From: Ridgeia piscesae
Taxonomy: Eukaryota > Annelida > Polychaeta > Sabellida > Siboglinidae
Reading direction: 5' to 3'
Length of the DNA: 64,000 nucleotides
NCBI GenBank assembly: GCA_025642075.2
Contig: JAODUO010000131.1
Span: forward strand, 127,501 to 191,500
Part shown: positions 1 through 14,700 of the stretch, one piece after another
Position numbering within the stretch: the first letter of the stretch is position 1
Layout of the letters: each line of letters starts with the position of its first letter
Notes under the pieces: model-generated
Seen by the model: only the letters and a program-made list of their open reading frames with translations
The model's database searches: none
What the model was told of the DNA's origin: nothing
Made by a program: the position numbers and the translations under genes

Positions 1-533
1 GTATTGCATTCCACCAAACTACCATATAACTGAATGGTTTTATGCACTAGACTGTTATGCACTTTACGATTTACAACAATTTAAATTAACATTCATGGTC
101 TATGATCAGGCTGTCGTCTGCAGTGGTAACAAAAGCTGATTTGTAGCAATACCAGTAGCATGTCATCAATAAAAGTTTCTCATTCAACAACGTATTTAAA
201 TCTGTCACTGTCTGTATGACTTGCAAAATCATAAATATTATCAAAATAGTGACATTCGACTGTGAAAATCAGGGTGATAACTTGCGCTCCACCATATTGT
301 GTTTTGCTGCTTTGATAAGTAAAGCTTTTGTTGATTAATTTTGTATAGAAACATTTGTTTCAATCTTTCATATTATAAAAGAGTATGGTTTTAATATCTG
401 GTGCACATGTCTTTAAAAAATATAAAAAACATTAAGCTGTATCATTTGAAATGGGCATGGATTTTGTAAATTTCCTGGTACCCTGATTATGGTACAGTGG
501 CATAAATATACTCTTTTAATAACGCGGTAATTA

Positions 534-535
<2 letters not shown>

Positions 536-592
<57 letters not shown>
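536..592. repeat. (AT)n microsatellite in SMG7 intron
   Basis: Near-perfect AT dinucleotide run with one G interruption, in the intron upstream of the first visible SMG7 exon. The rest of 1-697 holds no recognisable feature; no SMG7 start exon could be found there. Confidence 0.9.
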
Positions 593-697
593 GAAGACAA
601 GACAACACATCTGTCATTGTTGTTATTATTATTGCATACTTAATTATGATACTACATGACCATAATGTTATGCAATGTTCTTCTATATATGTTACAG

Positions 698-3600
698 ACA
701 AGCAGAGGCATTAAAATCAGCAGCTTCAGGTAAGTTTCAGTTATTTGTTTTATTGTGATCTGTGTGAAGTCAGTCAGTGTCTTCTGATAACCATTGCTGT
801 AAGCTACTATAAGTTATAAGCTACTAATGATCTTATATGGGACAACTGCTAGTATTGTTATGTAGTTGTGTGTATCAACATTTATTCATGAGTTAACAAA
901 ATTTTATTATTTTGTATAGTATTCTTGGACATCATTTAAACTGATGGTTGTTTAAACATCAGTCATTGTTGACTGTTTATAAGGATTCTCAGCCAACTGT
1001 TATAACTCAGTTATAAGGCAGCTTTGAATATGCTTTCTACGCATGGAGAACATGGTTTAGCTTTCCATTATTACAATTCAACAATTTGTCTATTCAAACT
1101 GAAATGATACACTACTTTCAACAGTACTTTGCAATACGATACATATCGTAATACAGACTACATTGACTATGTCTGTACTCAATTACTCATGCAGACGAGG
1201 CAACAATACTGCAGACATCACATGTGTGATCTCTCATAAATATGAGGTCTAAATAGCATGTGCACATTGAAAACAAAGGAGTGTGTAAACATTTTATATA
1301 GATCATGTAGCTAGATAATACAAGTCTACATGTTATCAATACACAGACAGTTATGGTTGGTGCTGAGTGCTCACTGCTTCACAAAGATGGCATGAATAAC
1401 GTTTTGCCTACCTCTGTTATGTTTCACAGCGTGTTGCGATATGGATATTGCGTATCGTGTACCATCACTACTATACTGTGCCATGCATATCGCAATACAC
1501 TTGTGCATCTATTGTTCTGGTGTCATACAGAATATGGACCCCCATGGAAAATGGACCCCACCCAGGTCCATAATCCCTACAGAATATGGACCCTAATGGT
1601 CCATATTCTATTACAGAATATGGATCCATCATAGAATTTGGACCCGGGGATCCATATTCTATGGGGGTCCATATTCTATATGTGCCATAGAATATGGACC
1701 CCCCAGGGTCCCCATAGAAAATGGACCCGAGTCCATAATCTATAGGGTCCATTTTCTATGCGTTATATAGAATACAGACCCCTATATAAATTGGACTTGG
1801 GTCCATATTCTAAGGGGGTCCATATCCTATATGTGCCATAGAATATGGACCCCCGATATATAAAATGGACCCGGGTCCATAATCTATAGGGGTCCATTTT
1901 CTCTATGTCTCATAGAACCACAGGTTATGTTGTTGATATAATTTAACAGATGTAACCTAGAAACTGAGCCATACCTATGATTCCAATGGAAATTTAGCGT
2001 CTCTTACAAGGTCTTAGTAGCTTGTGTGAGCACTGTTGAAAGGGAGACTGGTCCATTCTAAGTTTCAAAATATGAACTGGTCTTACATGAAACATTAACA
2101 CAGTTATTTTCCCTGTGTATTGTATTTTGTTGAGACGACAATATAAATAAATGAACGAGTAAATAGTATTCTTAGTTATAGTTACTCAACCATCCCAATA
2201 TGGAATAATTCACACATTTTAGCAGTTGATAGAATACACAGGGTTTATAGTCAAAGATTACTAAAATTGTAATGGCAATGGTGGCTAAAATGTAAAAATA
2301 ATAAAAAGTGTTTTTACAGAAGTGTTATCAATGATGGCTTTGATATTCTAGTTATAATCTATGAACTGCATTATACTATTTTACCAAATAGTTCAGCTTT
2401 TTAAATTTATTATAACGGTGGTCCAAATTCTATAATAGAATACGGACCCCTGGGTCCATATTCTATGGGTGTCCATATTCTATCTGTCACTGGCCCTACT
2501 GTTTATAATCCAATTGACAGTTATTACTTGTTACTCTCTAGAATAACTATGATTTTGCCCATGAATCTGTGATGTTAGAAGTTGAATGGATTGCAATATA
2601 CTGAAAGATCACTTTTCTCTAAAAGCAGACAGTTTTCTCAGAATGGTTTGTTCACAGTATTTCAGGGACACCTCTAACCATTTCAGTGCCAAAGAGCTGA
2701 TGGTTTTACATAGCCATGCCAAGCAGCCACAGCTTTATGCAGGACAAACAAATTTGCCGGACCCAATCAGGCAATCACACATTTTTGATGGATACATGGA
2801 TGTATAACCAGTTGAGATGTGCTTCATGACCTGAAATAAACAACAAACACACATTTTCAAGGCTTAACTGACAATATCTTTGATTTTGGAAGACTTCATG
2901 TGCTCCTTTGTTTGTTTACCCATCCACCACCGTCCACCAATATTTCTACTCATCAGAGTGGGTTTTACCTGTCGAAATGAAGCTATGAAAGTAGCCAATT
3001 AAAACATTTGTACCATGTATTTTCATTTCAAGCCAGCTCAGTTAGTTAAACAATAGTGATGTAATATTTGTTTTCAATATATCTTATAGATGCGTCACGG
3101 GGGGCCAACGAGGCATGGGTGTCAAGGCAGGCGCTACAGGACATCTACCAGAAACTGCTGGTGATGGACCTGGAATATGCACTCGACAAGAAGGTGGAGC
3201 AGGACCTGTAAGTAGGACAGGGCTTTATGCAGGATAACATTATTGCCTGTCACACATGTTTTGGTGGACACATGGATGTTGACTGTTGAGCAACTTTTAA
3301 ATATGTCTGATGACCTGAAATGGACTACAAACACACATGTGACACAATTTTAACTAACTTTCAAGGCATAACTAACAATATCTATGGTTTTGGAAGATCT
3401 TTTTTTGCTCCTTCAACTTTTTTCCTGTCCATTATCTGTCCACCCATATTTCTACCCGTTCATATTCGTTTTTACCCGTCCAAATGATGGGTGGACGGGT
3501 CTCTACATAAAGCTATGAAGTATGACAGCACGTCGAGTTTCAAAATCTCCTGATTTGATATATTTGGGGCACGCTTGTTAAAAACATCCCAACTGGAATG

Positions 3601-6600
3601 AAATGACTTGTTTATTTTTAACGCATGTTTCACACAGTTCTCTACTGTTTGTGTGTGACTAACATTGTTTTTAGAGATATGTAAATAAGGCACTAGCGTT
3701 GACTGAAAAGAACCAGATAGGAATCGTAAACCTGATAGCTTAGAAAAAGTTGATGTTGTTTTTGGCAAACGACTATTAATTTGTATCATTTTATAGTACT
3801 TTTTGACAGCTTAAAAATTCAATCAAAAAGAATTTGAAATAAAATTTTTTATGAATTTTTAAACTGGAATCACAAAAAGACAAAATGCAATTTTACTACA
3901 TAGTACCCATCTTACTGTGGCAGTGCATATGTGTACTTGGACCATATTGCCTATGTACAGACACACACATCTACATTCTATGACAAGTAAAACATGATCC
4001 TACATATAGGTTTCAGGTTGGTTTTGCCGTCATCCTTGCGAGCCAGTGACGGTGACTATGTACACAATCCCTGGAGTATCTTGTGCATTGTGTGGAAGTT
4101 AGCTGAATCAAACTCATGATTGACTTCACCGTGGGTGAAGTGCAAATGTGTGTCCATTCCAGTTCCAGGATGTCCAAAGAAGAACCCCTGGAATTCTAGG
4201 AATTCAATAAAAATCACTTGTTTGACCATTGTCATTAACCACAGTGATATTTTGAATAACAATATCTACTTTTCAAACCACCAGAACTAGAGCTTATGTT
4301 CATCAGAGTTTCCCAAGACAATCTGTCATTGGGTACTGAGGCTAATGTGCTCGGCTGCACCCCCATAATGCAAGGACGCTGTTGGTTGTAATGAGCGTGT
4401 TGTCTGCAGGTGGAACCACGCCTTCAAGAACCAGATCAACACCCTCCAGGCACAGACTAAGGACAAACAAAACCCAAAGCGCACAGAGACACAGACAAGT
4501 CTGAACCTGTTCCTTGAGACTGCCAGTGGCTTCTACCTCCAGGTACCATCATGTCACACTTCCTTGTACTTGGTGTTAATGTTTGAAACAACGTGGACAA
4601 GATAAACTGATCTAAATGCCAATTATACATAATTGTTTAGCACACGTGGCACTTAAGGCCCCCCGTTTCTTACCATCATTACCGCTATTTAAGCAGTTGC
4701 ATTGGCATCCAGTTGTATATCGAATTAAATTTAAATTGGCAACTGTTACATTACATACTCTTTCTAACAAAATTGTTATTCAACAACCGACATATTTAGT
4801 TAATCTGCTACATTTCTCTGATATCTCTAGACCTCTTAGATCATCTGTTTCCAAAACTACTGTTTGTTTCTAAAATTAAGATTTAACAAGATTGCCACCT
4901 AGAGATTCAACTCTAGATGGCAGGTGGACTAGGAAGCCATTTGGCTTATCGAGAGTCCAACCTATCTATCTAAGTATACCCCGCCCGTCTTAGGTATATG
5001 CCGATTTTATTTTTAAATATATTAACACTACTAGCACCTACACAATCAGCTGATAATCTGTTCCATTCGTTTACTGTTCTTTGTGAAAATGAAAATTTTC
5101 TAATATCTAGTCAATACAGTCATGCCTCATAATAACGCGGTAGTCAGGGTCCACAAAATGGAACCGCGTTATAAATTGGGCGCGTTATACGTTATATTCC
5201 GCCAGGGGCGCCACCCCCCAAAAACCGCCACAAAAGCAACCGAAGCTAATGTGCTTATTGTGCAGTCTATGCATGATTTATAAAAATAACTGATGCAATT
5301 ATTTATTTATTTCTAATGAAAATTATAATTATCAGCATATTTTTACATTTATAATAGAGTTAATGTCTTTTTTTCAGTTATTACAACAATTATGCAGCGC
5401 CTTCAAGCTAGACTTGTCGTTCCGACGCAAGTCTGCCAGTTTGGGTATCATGAAAGGTTAGTAAATATTTAAGTATTTGGTGTCTGGCAGTTGTTTTCAT
5501 TGAATCTGTAGTCACTGCCTTATGATATAACAAGCTAGAAACTAAACTTGTGAATAAAATAAAATATCTTTAATAAAATATAAATATTTCATTAAATATA
5601 AATAACTGTACCAGGATGTTTATAATGCACTCAATTGACTGTCACTCTCTCATGTTTGCAGAGTACGGCCCGGTGGACAATACCATGAAGTTGCCAACCA
5701 AGACATCGTGCATGTACATTTGTCAACACTGTCTTGTGCATCTTGGTGACATTGGTACGTTCCCCCACTCAGTCACTCACTCACTCACTCACTCACTCAC
5801 TCACTCACTCACTCACTCACTCACTCACTCACTCACTCACTCGCTTGCTATTAGTATTATTATCAAACTTTACTGGTTCCTATTACGTATGAGTGTCGGG
5901 GTAGTGTTACTGATAAGTGCTGTGATAGTTGTATTTTATTGCAGTAGTGTCGGTGTCGTGACAATGGGGAATGACAAGTTTCCAGTAAAAGCAGTTCCAA
6001 ACCATAAGTTATGGGTGGCGCCCTCTTGGGACATTGACAACAGTTTGAGTCACAAAATGGTGCACACACTAATGATGTAGTTGTCTCTGATTGTTAGGTT
6101 TGTAAATATTTACAGTTACAAAATAAAATCGTAGAAGCGTGGTTATGAGTAGATCTGTTTGTAACTGATCTATAACTTAGTATTATCAGTTATGCAGTGT
6201 ATTATTGTTGATAATTAGATACTTAAATTTACCGTGGATAGTCATTATCATTATGTCACCTATCGTGATTCATTGATAGTTTCAGGCATTGTTAAATCCA
6301 CACTCACTCACTCACACACTCACTCACTCTCCTCAACCATTAGTGTTGAACACTGCACACTCCAACTATAATTTAATTAAAACCATTAAATCATATATAA
6401 ACAAGTAAATCAAATCAAGCCCGCAGTCAGGTAAAAATAAAATAAAAGGCAGAACATTACAAAATTACTTTTACCAATTGTATAGTCCATAACTTGTGAA
6501 GGTGTTCTTAGATCATTGCGACACACTGGATATTGTGGATTGCAAGTACATGTATGTGGTTATATGTCGGTGTGACTTAGTAAAAATATTTGTTTAGATC

Positions 6601-8722
6601 GTAATGCATGTCATTTTCAGCGAGATACAGACAACAGATTGACCAGGCACAAACATATTACAGACACGCTGCCCAGTTAGTACCGTACAATGGTAAGTCA
6701 CGCATTTTACTTGACCTGTTTTAAGATGGTTGTAGCTGCTAAGATGTAGGCACACAAGTCCAGAAAAAGATACACGATCATGACTAGGATACTACGCTTT
6801 TAGACACAACAAACATTTATTATTTTATGCGTTGTCTGTTTTTGAACATGTATAATTATATGCAGCCTTGCTTCAAATATAAAAGAAATTATTAATATTT
6901 TTTAAATATTTATTTGTCCATGTCATTGTGTTTTGGAACCATTACAATTAATTTTCCATGCATTGTGTCAACCCCATTATTCACCTCGACACATTGGTTG
7001 TAGTTTGGTAATTGTTTCCTTCATAATGTACTAAGATATTTTGAGGTAAGCGTTAACGGTACAACTAATCGTGTAGCATTAGCGGCAACTCGAGAGGAGG
7101 AAACTCTGAACCTTGCCATAGGAATTACAACCACAATGACAGCAACAGAATAATTGTGATAGCAAACCAAAATAGGTCATTAATGATTTGAGGAAACTTC
7201 TTTGAATTTTTATGACAAAACACCTCATGTAAAAAATGCATCAAAACTACTATGGCAAAAATGGGACAGTCCGGCCAGATCTCTTTGGGACCAGCTGTGA
7301 ACAGGATACAAGACCAGGATGTTTTACTGACGTTGTGGGCTGGCTTTATTACATATTAATCTGTCACAAAATGTGGTTCGTCATCAGGCCAGCCGTACAA
7401 CCAACTGGCTATCTTGGAGGCAGCAAAGGGCAACAAACTGGCGACTGTGTTCCACTACACGCAGAGCATCGCCGTGAAACATCCCTTCCCTGTCGCAAGT
7501 ACCAATCTTGACAAGTTCTATGCAAAGATCAGCAAAGACACGTGAGTTTCTTTCCATCGTCTCTCACTCCCCTCCCATTGTCCCATCTGCTTTCCAACCC
7601 CCACCCTCCCTTCCGACTTCTTCCCCACTATTCGCTATCCCTTCCCAATCCCACACCATCCCGCACCACTCATTATCACTTCTCCCTTCCTCATTCTCCC
7701 ATCACCTCCCTTCCTCTAGTCCTCCCATCATCCTTCATTCATTTCTTCCCATAGCTTTATCTAGAGACCCGTCAACCCATAATTTGGATGGGTAAAGTAA
7801 ATTTTGGACGGGTAAAAATTATAATGGACAGGTAGAATTAGAGGAACTAAAAAGCTCTGCATTATTCATTCAGTGAGCAAATTATCCTGCCAATAGGCCT
7901 ATTCCTTCCTTACTTTGCTTTGATTGTGTGAAGGGTTACCTAATGATGGCAAACATTCTAGTTCTTCCATAAGATGGTATGTTGAATAGCTTCATGGCGT
8001 TATCTGTATGTTTATTTTGTCGTACAGTCGCGTGGACCTCCATGGCAAGTTGTACATGAATGAGCTGGTCACAATGTTCCTGCAGTACCATGCCTACATC
8101 CGACTCTGTACAGGTAATCCATTCGCTAGAATCTTAACTTGCTTAACATGGCACTGGCTTCATAGGGACTCCTCTGATGTTTCTGTAGAATTCCTTGTAT
8201 GTCAGAAGATGTAATGCTTGTATTATGCATCATGATATTTTCTTTTAAGTTCTGGACAATGAAACTTGAATTAAGGCATCAATATAAGCGCCTTGAATAC
8301 TTTTAACAAATGTTGGCACTATTTAAGTATATTTATTTATTTAAAAAAATTACAACTACATGTTAGTAATAGTAATCATAACTGCACCTATCAATCATTA
8401 TGTTCCGATGAACCGTGTTTCAGACCTGCAGAAAGCGAAGTCTCACATGAGTCGACTGGCGGCCAACCTGCCTGTTCACATCACATCGATGAGTTTCAGT
8501 GCCTACCAGCTACTACAGATGGTGGCCATTAACCTGTTTGCCCTGTACCATGCCAAACGCAAGCTGAAGACAAACTCGAGCCAGTCACACAACGGCAAGG
8601 AGGAGGAAGACAAAGAAGACGTGCAGAAAGAGGAACAGTTCTCGTCTGACGCCAGGCGTTGTTATGACATGCCCTTTGAACTTACTGGTAGGTTCATTAA
8701 CATATATATATATATTATATAT

Positions 8723-8759
<37 letters not shown>

Positions 8760-11700
8760 TCTTTATTATTATTTATTTATTATTATATTATTATATTTTA
8801 AAGTCAGTAAGTTGTTTATATAACTTTCTTTTCAAACAGTGTTTATTTACATGGATTAATTGCATATTTATTATACAATCAAATCCTGTATATTGCTCAT
8901 TATTTTATCTATGTTTTTCTACAATTTTACATTTATCTAACTTATAACCTTATTTATTTTTTATCTATTCATTTTTTAACATATTTGATCTTTTTATAGG
9001 CTACTTAGATGTGCTAATGTATGTACCAATTGTATATGGTTTTTTACCTGAAATAAATGTATTCTTATTCGTATATACCAGGTATATATGTATGTACATA
9101 TACAGTTATGCCTCAATTATCTGCACACTTTGGTTCCCAAGTGAAACGTGCAAACAAAACAAAACATGTTATCTTGAAATGTCATTTTGGATTAAGTGTT
9201 ATATGCAGTTTGTAACATCAGTACCCAACTTTGATGACATCTTTTGTGTGTTGATTCACTGGTATTATGTTAAATCTGAATCATAGCACTCGTAACTCCA
9301 TACCACAAAAATACCACCTTTCCGTCTGGCAGTGATGTTTCTCGACATGATGCTGCAATGTACACCGAAGCAGGAGTCGAAGGCGAAGGAGTTTCACACG
9401 CTGCCGGCCATCAAGACCATCTTTGATTGGCTGCGTCTCGACCACGACTTACTGTCCAGTTCCGCATTCAAGAACTCAAAGTGAGTGACACAGTAACAAT
9501 TGACACACTTGTATATATTACTAGCCGAGTAACCCAGATAGAAACAATGACTGGTGAACACCTCAACAGTGTGGGACTGTTGGAACAAGTTTTAAAATAT
9601 AAAAGTAGTGTAGTGATGATTTATAATTGCTACCATTTGTTTGTTCCATGGCCATAAGCTAGTATTTCGTAATTAGACTAGAAACGTATGTTTTGTGTAA
9701 CTCATATTCGTAGCTAGTTTGGCATGGATTTGTTTATGGAAGCCAGAAAAAAACATGGAAATGGCAAGGAATTATATAATTGCTTGAGTCTGTGATCCCA
9801 GCTAATTTCACACCGATGCCTTTTCTTTTGCCTAAGTGCACGTCTCGTGCTCTGTTTTGTTTTCAGTATCTGGACTAATCTAAGTAAGCTGCTGAACAGT
9901 CTTCAGTTCTGTGATGCTGCGCGAAAAAATCTGCCTGATGAACTTGAAAAATGTAAGTTTATTCACACGTAAAATTGTCATCTTCACAAGCTGACAATGT
10001 TGACCTATCAATTGCTTTTTTTTAAGTTTCGAAGTCTCCATATGAGTATTATTGTTTACTGTAATGTAATTAACTACCGGGTAACATATTTTATTACAAG
10101 TCATCTCCAGCATGTGGGAGGGATAATCACATGCATTTCGTTGAATTGATCTTTGACGTTGAGTTAGTTCCAGGAACGTTGGAAGCACAATAGCAAGTGT
10201 GGTTAAGTACAGACTTTGTGAGATTATTTCTTTTTGAATAATTATTTATATGGAAAGTATTTGAATGATAATTGTATTATCAGTATCGTAAATTTTTGGC
10301 TGGAGATTTTACCCTGTTAACTTGAGAATTGATAGAAATGGTTTAGACTAGTTACACTGTCGTGTTGTTTCAGACTCGATGGTGCCTCTGTCAGAGGACC
10401 GTGATCTACAGTGCTTCCTTCCCCTCCAGTCAGCCTACAGGTGAGTGTCACTGTCACGTACAGGTATGACATAATTGATGTATCCAGTACGTTGTGGTCT
10501 GTTTATGTCACTATCAGAATTATGCTTATGACCTCTGCAAAGCTTTGCATTTGCAAACAACGTTGACAGCAGTTATGTAATAATAATTGTTAAACTTCTA
10601 TTGCGTCTATATTCTTGAAAATTCAAGCTCAGAGACGCAATAAACAAAGTCATTTGGCATAATCATAAGTGGGAACCGCCAACAATCTATGGTGAAAAGC
10701 AATTTCAAACAAATAAGTGTTGAGTATTTTAAGAAAGGTGGCTGTAGTTTCAGAAGATTTAATTCTTATAGGGAGTTGATTCCAGGATGATCTAAGGGTC
10801 CTAGAGATATCAAAGAAATGTAGCAGATTAACTAAGTATGTCGGTTGTTGAGTAGAAAGAGTATGGTTTGTAACAGTACCCAGTTTAAATTTAGTTTGAT
10901 ATACATCTGGAAGCCAGTGCAACTGTGTAAATTACATTACTGTTGCAACATGACAGCTCCTAAATATAATGTTTCTTCATACATTTGTCGCTTCCATAAT
11001 ATTCCCTCTTTGTCATAAAGAAAATCTTCTAAAACCATAGTTTAGACAAATATGCTGCTAAATGCATCTGGGTGCCATCTTGATCACCGTCTGGCGGAAT
11101 TTTTGCTAAGCATTAATGTTGATCACATAATTGGTAGGTCAATTCTGCCTTGATTTAAAACCTACTTATCCAACATAGCTCCCTGATGTATTAATCCGTC
11201 TGTTGACTTGATTACTGCTTATCTATTCTGAGATTAACCAATCCTGTAACCTTGGTTTCCAAAGATTTCAGTGCAATAGAAATTACCTTATTGTTATTAA
11301 TTTCACTTCTGCATCATATTTTGTCTTTTCTGCAGTGAGTATGACTTCCACACGACGTGTATAGCCGACAGCTTGACCCCTGAACAGGAGACATGGTTGC
11401 GATGCCATCGACTCATCGAACACGGACTACAGATCTGTGAGGAATTCCCAAGGTTTGTCTCTAATTTCATCAGTATATAAAAAATGGCACATGTGGTAAA
11501 TTGTTTTCGAGGTTATTTATCATATTATTAGGCATTTTAAAGGTGTTTTAATGTGTCTGTTATACTGATGTTGTTGTATTTATATTATGTTTTGAAATAG
11601 TCGCAGCGAGCTTGGCAATGACCCAAATGGATGTAAGCTGTCTTTGTCTTGTGTGGTATAAAAAACCTTTTCCAGATTGTACCATATACACAGAGATTGA

Positions 11701-14700
11701 CAAGTCTTTGTGCATGATGTAAATTGAAGCAGTTTTTCGTGATGCAGGTTACATAAAATATCCCCAACTTTTCGGCAAGGCTCAGAAAATTGAAGAAAAT
11801 ATAAGCTGTTGTGAGCAATTTATTAATATCCTTTGCAATCCCTAAACCTGTTAAAAAGGTAGTACCCCTGGGTAAATTGGAATCTAAACAAATTAATGTT
11901 TTCATCTGAGGGTTGCAGATGAACTCCTAAATTCTGGCATCCGAGATACAAAGTGTCCATGAGGCAAATATTAATGTGCCATATATGCACGCACAGACAT
12001 GCACACACACGCACACAAACCAGTACACTCAACCATTCACACGGTCACACACTCATACACACTTACACACACACGTGCGCACGCGAGCGCACACACACAC
12101 ATGTACTTGCCTGATTATAGTTATTTAGTTGATGGTAATGATGTTTTCAGCCTCAACCTACTGAATGTGCAGAAGTTGAAGTCGGGTCGACTCCAGTTCA
12201 CAGCCCCAACACCTCACATCAAAGTCTACACAGGTACGCACACCTGACTGGAACCCTTTCACAACCACAGTTCTGGGAAGATTTGACCTTTTTACTTTGT
12301 CATCTCTCATATTTTTTAACATGTTTTTGACACTTGTTGTATTTAAACTGTCAACAATAGGTTCCACTGTTATTGTTGTGTTAGCCTCTCTTGTGACAGA
12401 CCAAGTGTTGCACTTATTACCATCAAGGGTAGAAATAATACATTTACCCCACTGGCCTGGAGGGCTAGTAGCATTAATATGTTACTCATCCCCATGAAAA
12501 ATCACTAGTCTCATAATTTTATTTAAATTACTTATTATTTGCGGTGAAAAATTATAAATTGTGAAATGTCATCTTTAGACATGCAGTGCTCATTAAACAA
12601 AACAAAATTATAAACAAATAAATGACAACTTCATGCCTGATGTCACAACGTAATTAGGTTAATCAAACAAGTGGAAAATAGATACTCACCTTGAGATTTT
12701 TGTTAGCCAAACATTACTCATCCCCAAACATTTCTGCTAGCCTCAGGGGAGGGGGCAAGCATTTAGTTTGATCCGTTGATACAGTACTTTGATGACATTC
12801 TCGCTTACAGTGGCGCATCCTGGTGAGTTGATGAAAACCCAATTATTTCGGATAGGAGAGAGGCCATTTAGAATAGCATAACATAATGCAAACATGCACG
12901 TAAATAACACAAGATGTCAGCAGGGAGGGTGGAGGGTGCCAACTCCTCCCCAGAATTCGCTGAGCAGTAATTTGTGACTGGATGTCTGCTGTCTAGAACG
13001 TGGGAAAGTTAAACATCAAAGGGTATTGCCGTTAACTCTGCTTACCTCTGCATTATTGCATATAACTTTTGTTTTGAAACTGGATGTTTTGTTTACCATT
13101 TGAACGTGTTGTGGATGGAATCTTTTGAATTGCAAACATTGTTAATAAAGTAACTGGACATGAACTAGTAGGCAGTGAACCTTCAACATGGATGTTGTGG
13201 TCGTAAGAATGTAATATTAACTGAAAAACATAAAACCTAGAAGCTGACACTCTTGCTTTAAAATATATCACCAGTTGGTAAATTGAGGACAATGGTAACG
13301 TGAAGCAGATAAACAGTTAAACGTAGAGGTCGACATCAGTACCTGGGAGGCAATGCAGGAACAATGTGCCAAAGTTAGCACATTAATGCACATGTGTATC
13401 GTGGTCATTGCAGGACCTGATGGGAATGACGGAACTCCAGAAAGAAAACTGGTGAAGCAGAACGTCGCCATCCAGGTAGAGTTATTTTCACACCAAAGAA
13501 ATATTAAGTTGTCCATTTGCTTTATCTTGGTAGGCTTTGAAAGCATATTTTTTGGATTTTTCTTTCTTTTGCCTCATTTCAAATTAATTCCGCAAAAACA
13601 CCAACTTACCATGTATTCTCTGGGACATATCAGTTCATCCATGCAACTTTTATTTTTGTGAATGTGGTAACATCAGCATATGATCTACAACCTGAATTCT
13701 TGCCTAGAAATTAATTCAAGTGATCCTGTAATTCTGAAGCATCCCATTCTTATGCAGTTTGGTTACTCTCTGTTTCTATGTGGAATAGAGTGGTCAAAAT
13801 TTACATGGTGAGAAAAAATTTGAAACCAGCCATGCATATGGGCTAAAAAGATGAGGTTGGGTGAGAAAATAACTGTGTTAAAATTTCAGTGAAGTCCATT
13901 GAGAGGAATAGACCTCTCAATGCACCAAAATGCATTTAAGAACTTGTCCATTGGACTGGTGTTCAAAGGTGAACCTATAAATGTTCTATCCTATGAACGT
14001 TTTGGTTAATTATGACTCATCATGTCCTAGAACAAATTCAGCTTGACTGCCCAAACGGCAGCTTTGAGCAACTCTGGTAGTTTGCATAAATCCAAGATGG
14101 CCACCGGTCAGATCTTAAAAAATACTTTAGAACCCACTTGTCTTAGAATTATGTGTAATACCTCTGTTTAGGGATATTTGGATATGTAGAATTAATTTAT
14201 GATGTTAAATTCTTAGTCCAAAGTCAAGATCATATGCTGAAGGTCAGGTAAAGGTCAAAGTTTATTCATGAATATAAATGGATAATCTTACAACGTTAGG
14301 AACATTTGTTTTTGAGAAAAGAGTATTCCTTGTCGAGGAATATCTAAGTATTATAGAAAATACAGGGTGTATATTAAATTGTTCTTGTATTTCCTCTAAA
14401 CGTTGATGGATTACACTTGAACTGAAACATGTTGGTTTGTAGGCGATAATGCAGAATCGAATTAGGAAGACGGGCAACGACACAGAATCTGCGGAAGTGC
14501 CAAGGTCAGGCGGGGAGAAGAGTGAATCTGCGAGACTGTCACGGTCAAGGTCACGCGACAAACTGAATGAACAGGCACGTGTTGTGCACTTATAGCATAT
14601 TTATGTGCACGAATGGATATATGTATGAATGAATGCGCATACTGTGTAAGAATGATTTTATTGTATACATATTTATATTGTGTTTAAACTATTCACTAAT

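Noticed and set aside
3472..3789. 105-codon minus-strand frame
   Set aside because: It overlaps a dispersed repeat copy at one end. The remainder has no recognisable domain; it may be retroelement debris, but I could not show it.
7508..7795. Ser/Pro-rich frames
   Set aside because: Translation of an intronic pyrimidine-rich tract following the donor at 7542.
8360..8734. 124-codon frame through SMG7 exon 8424-8687
   Set aside because: Only 8424-8687 is exon; the ends are intron and an (AT)n tract.
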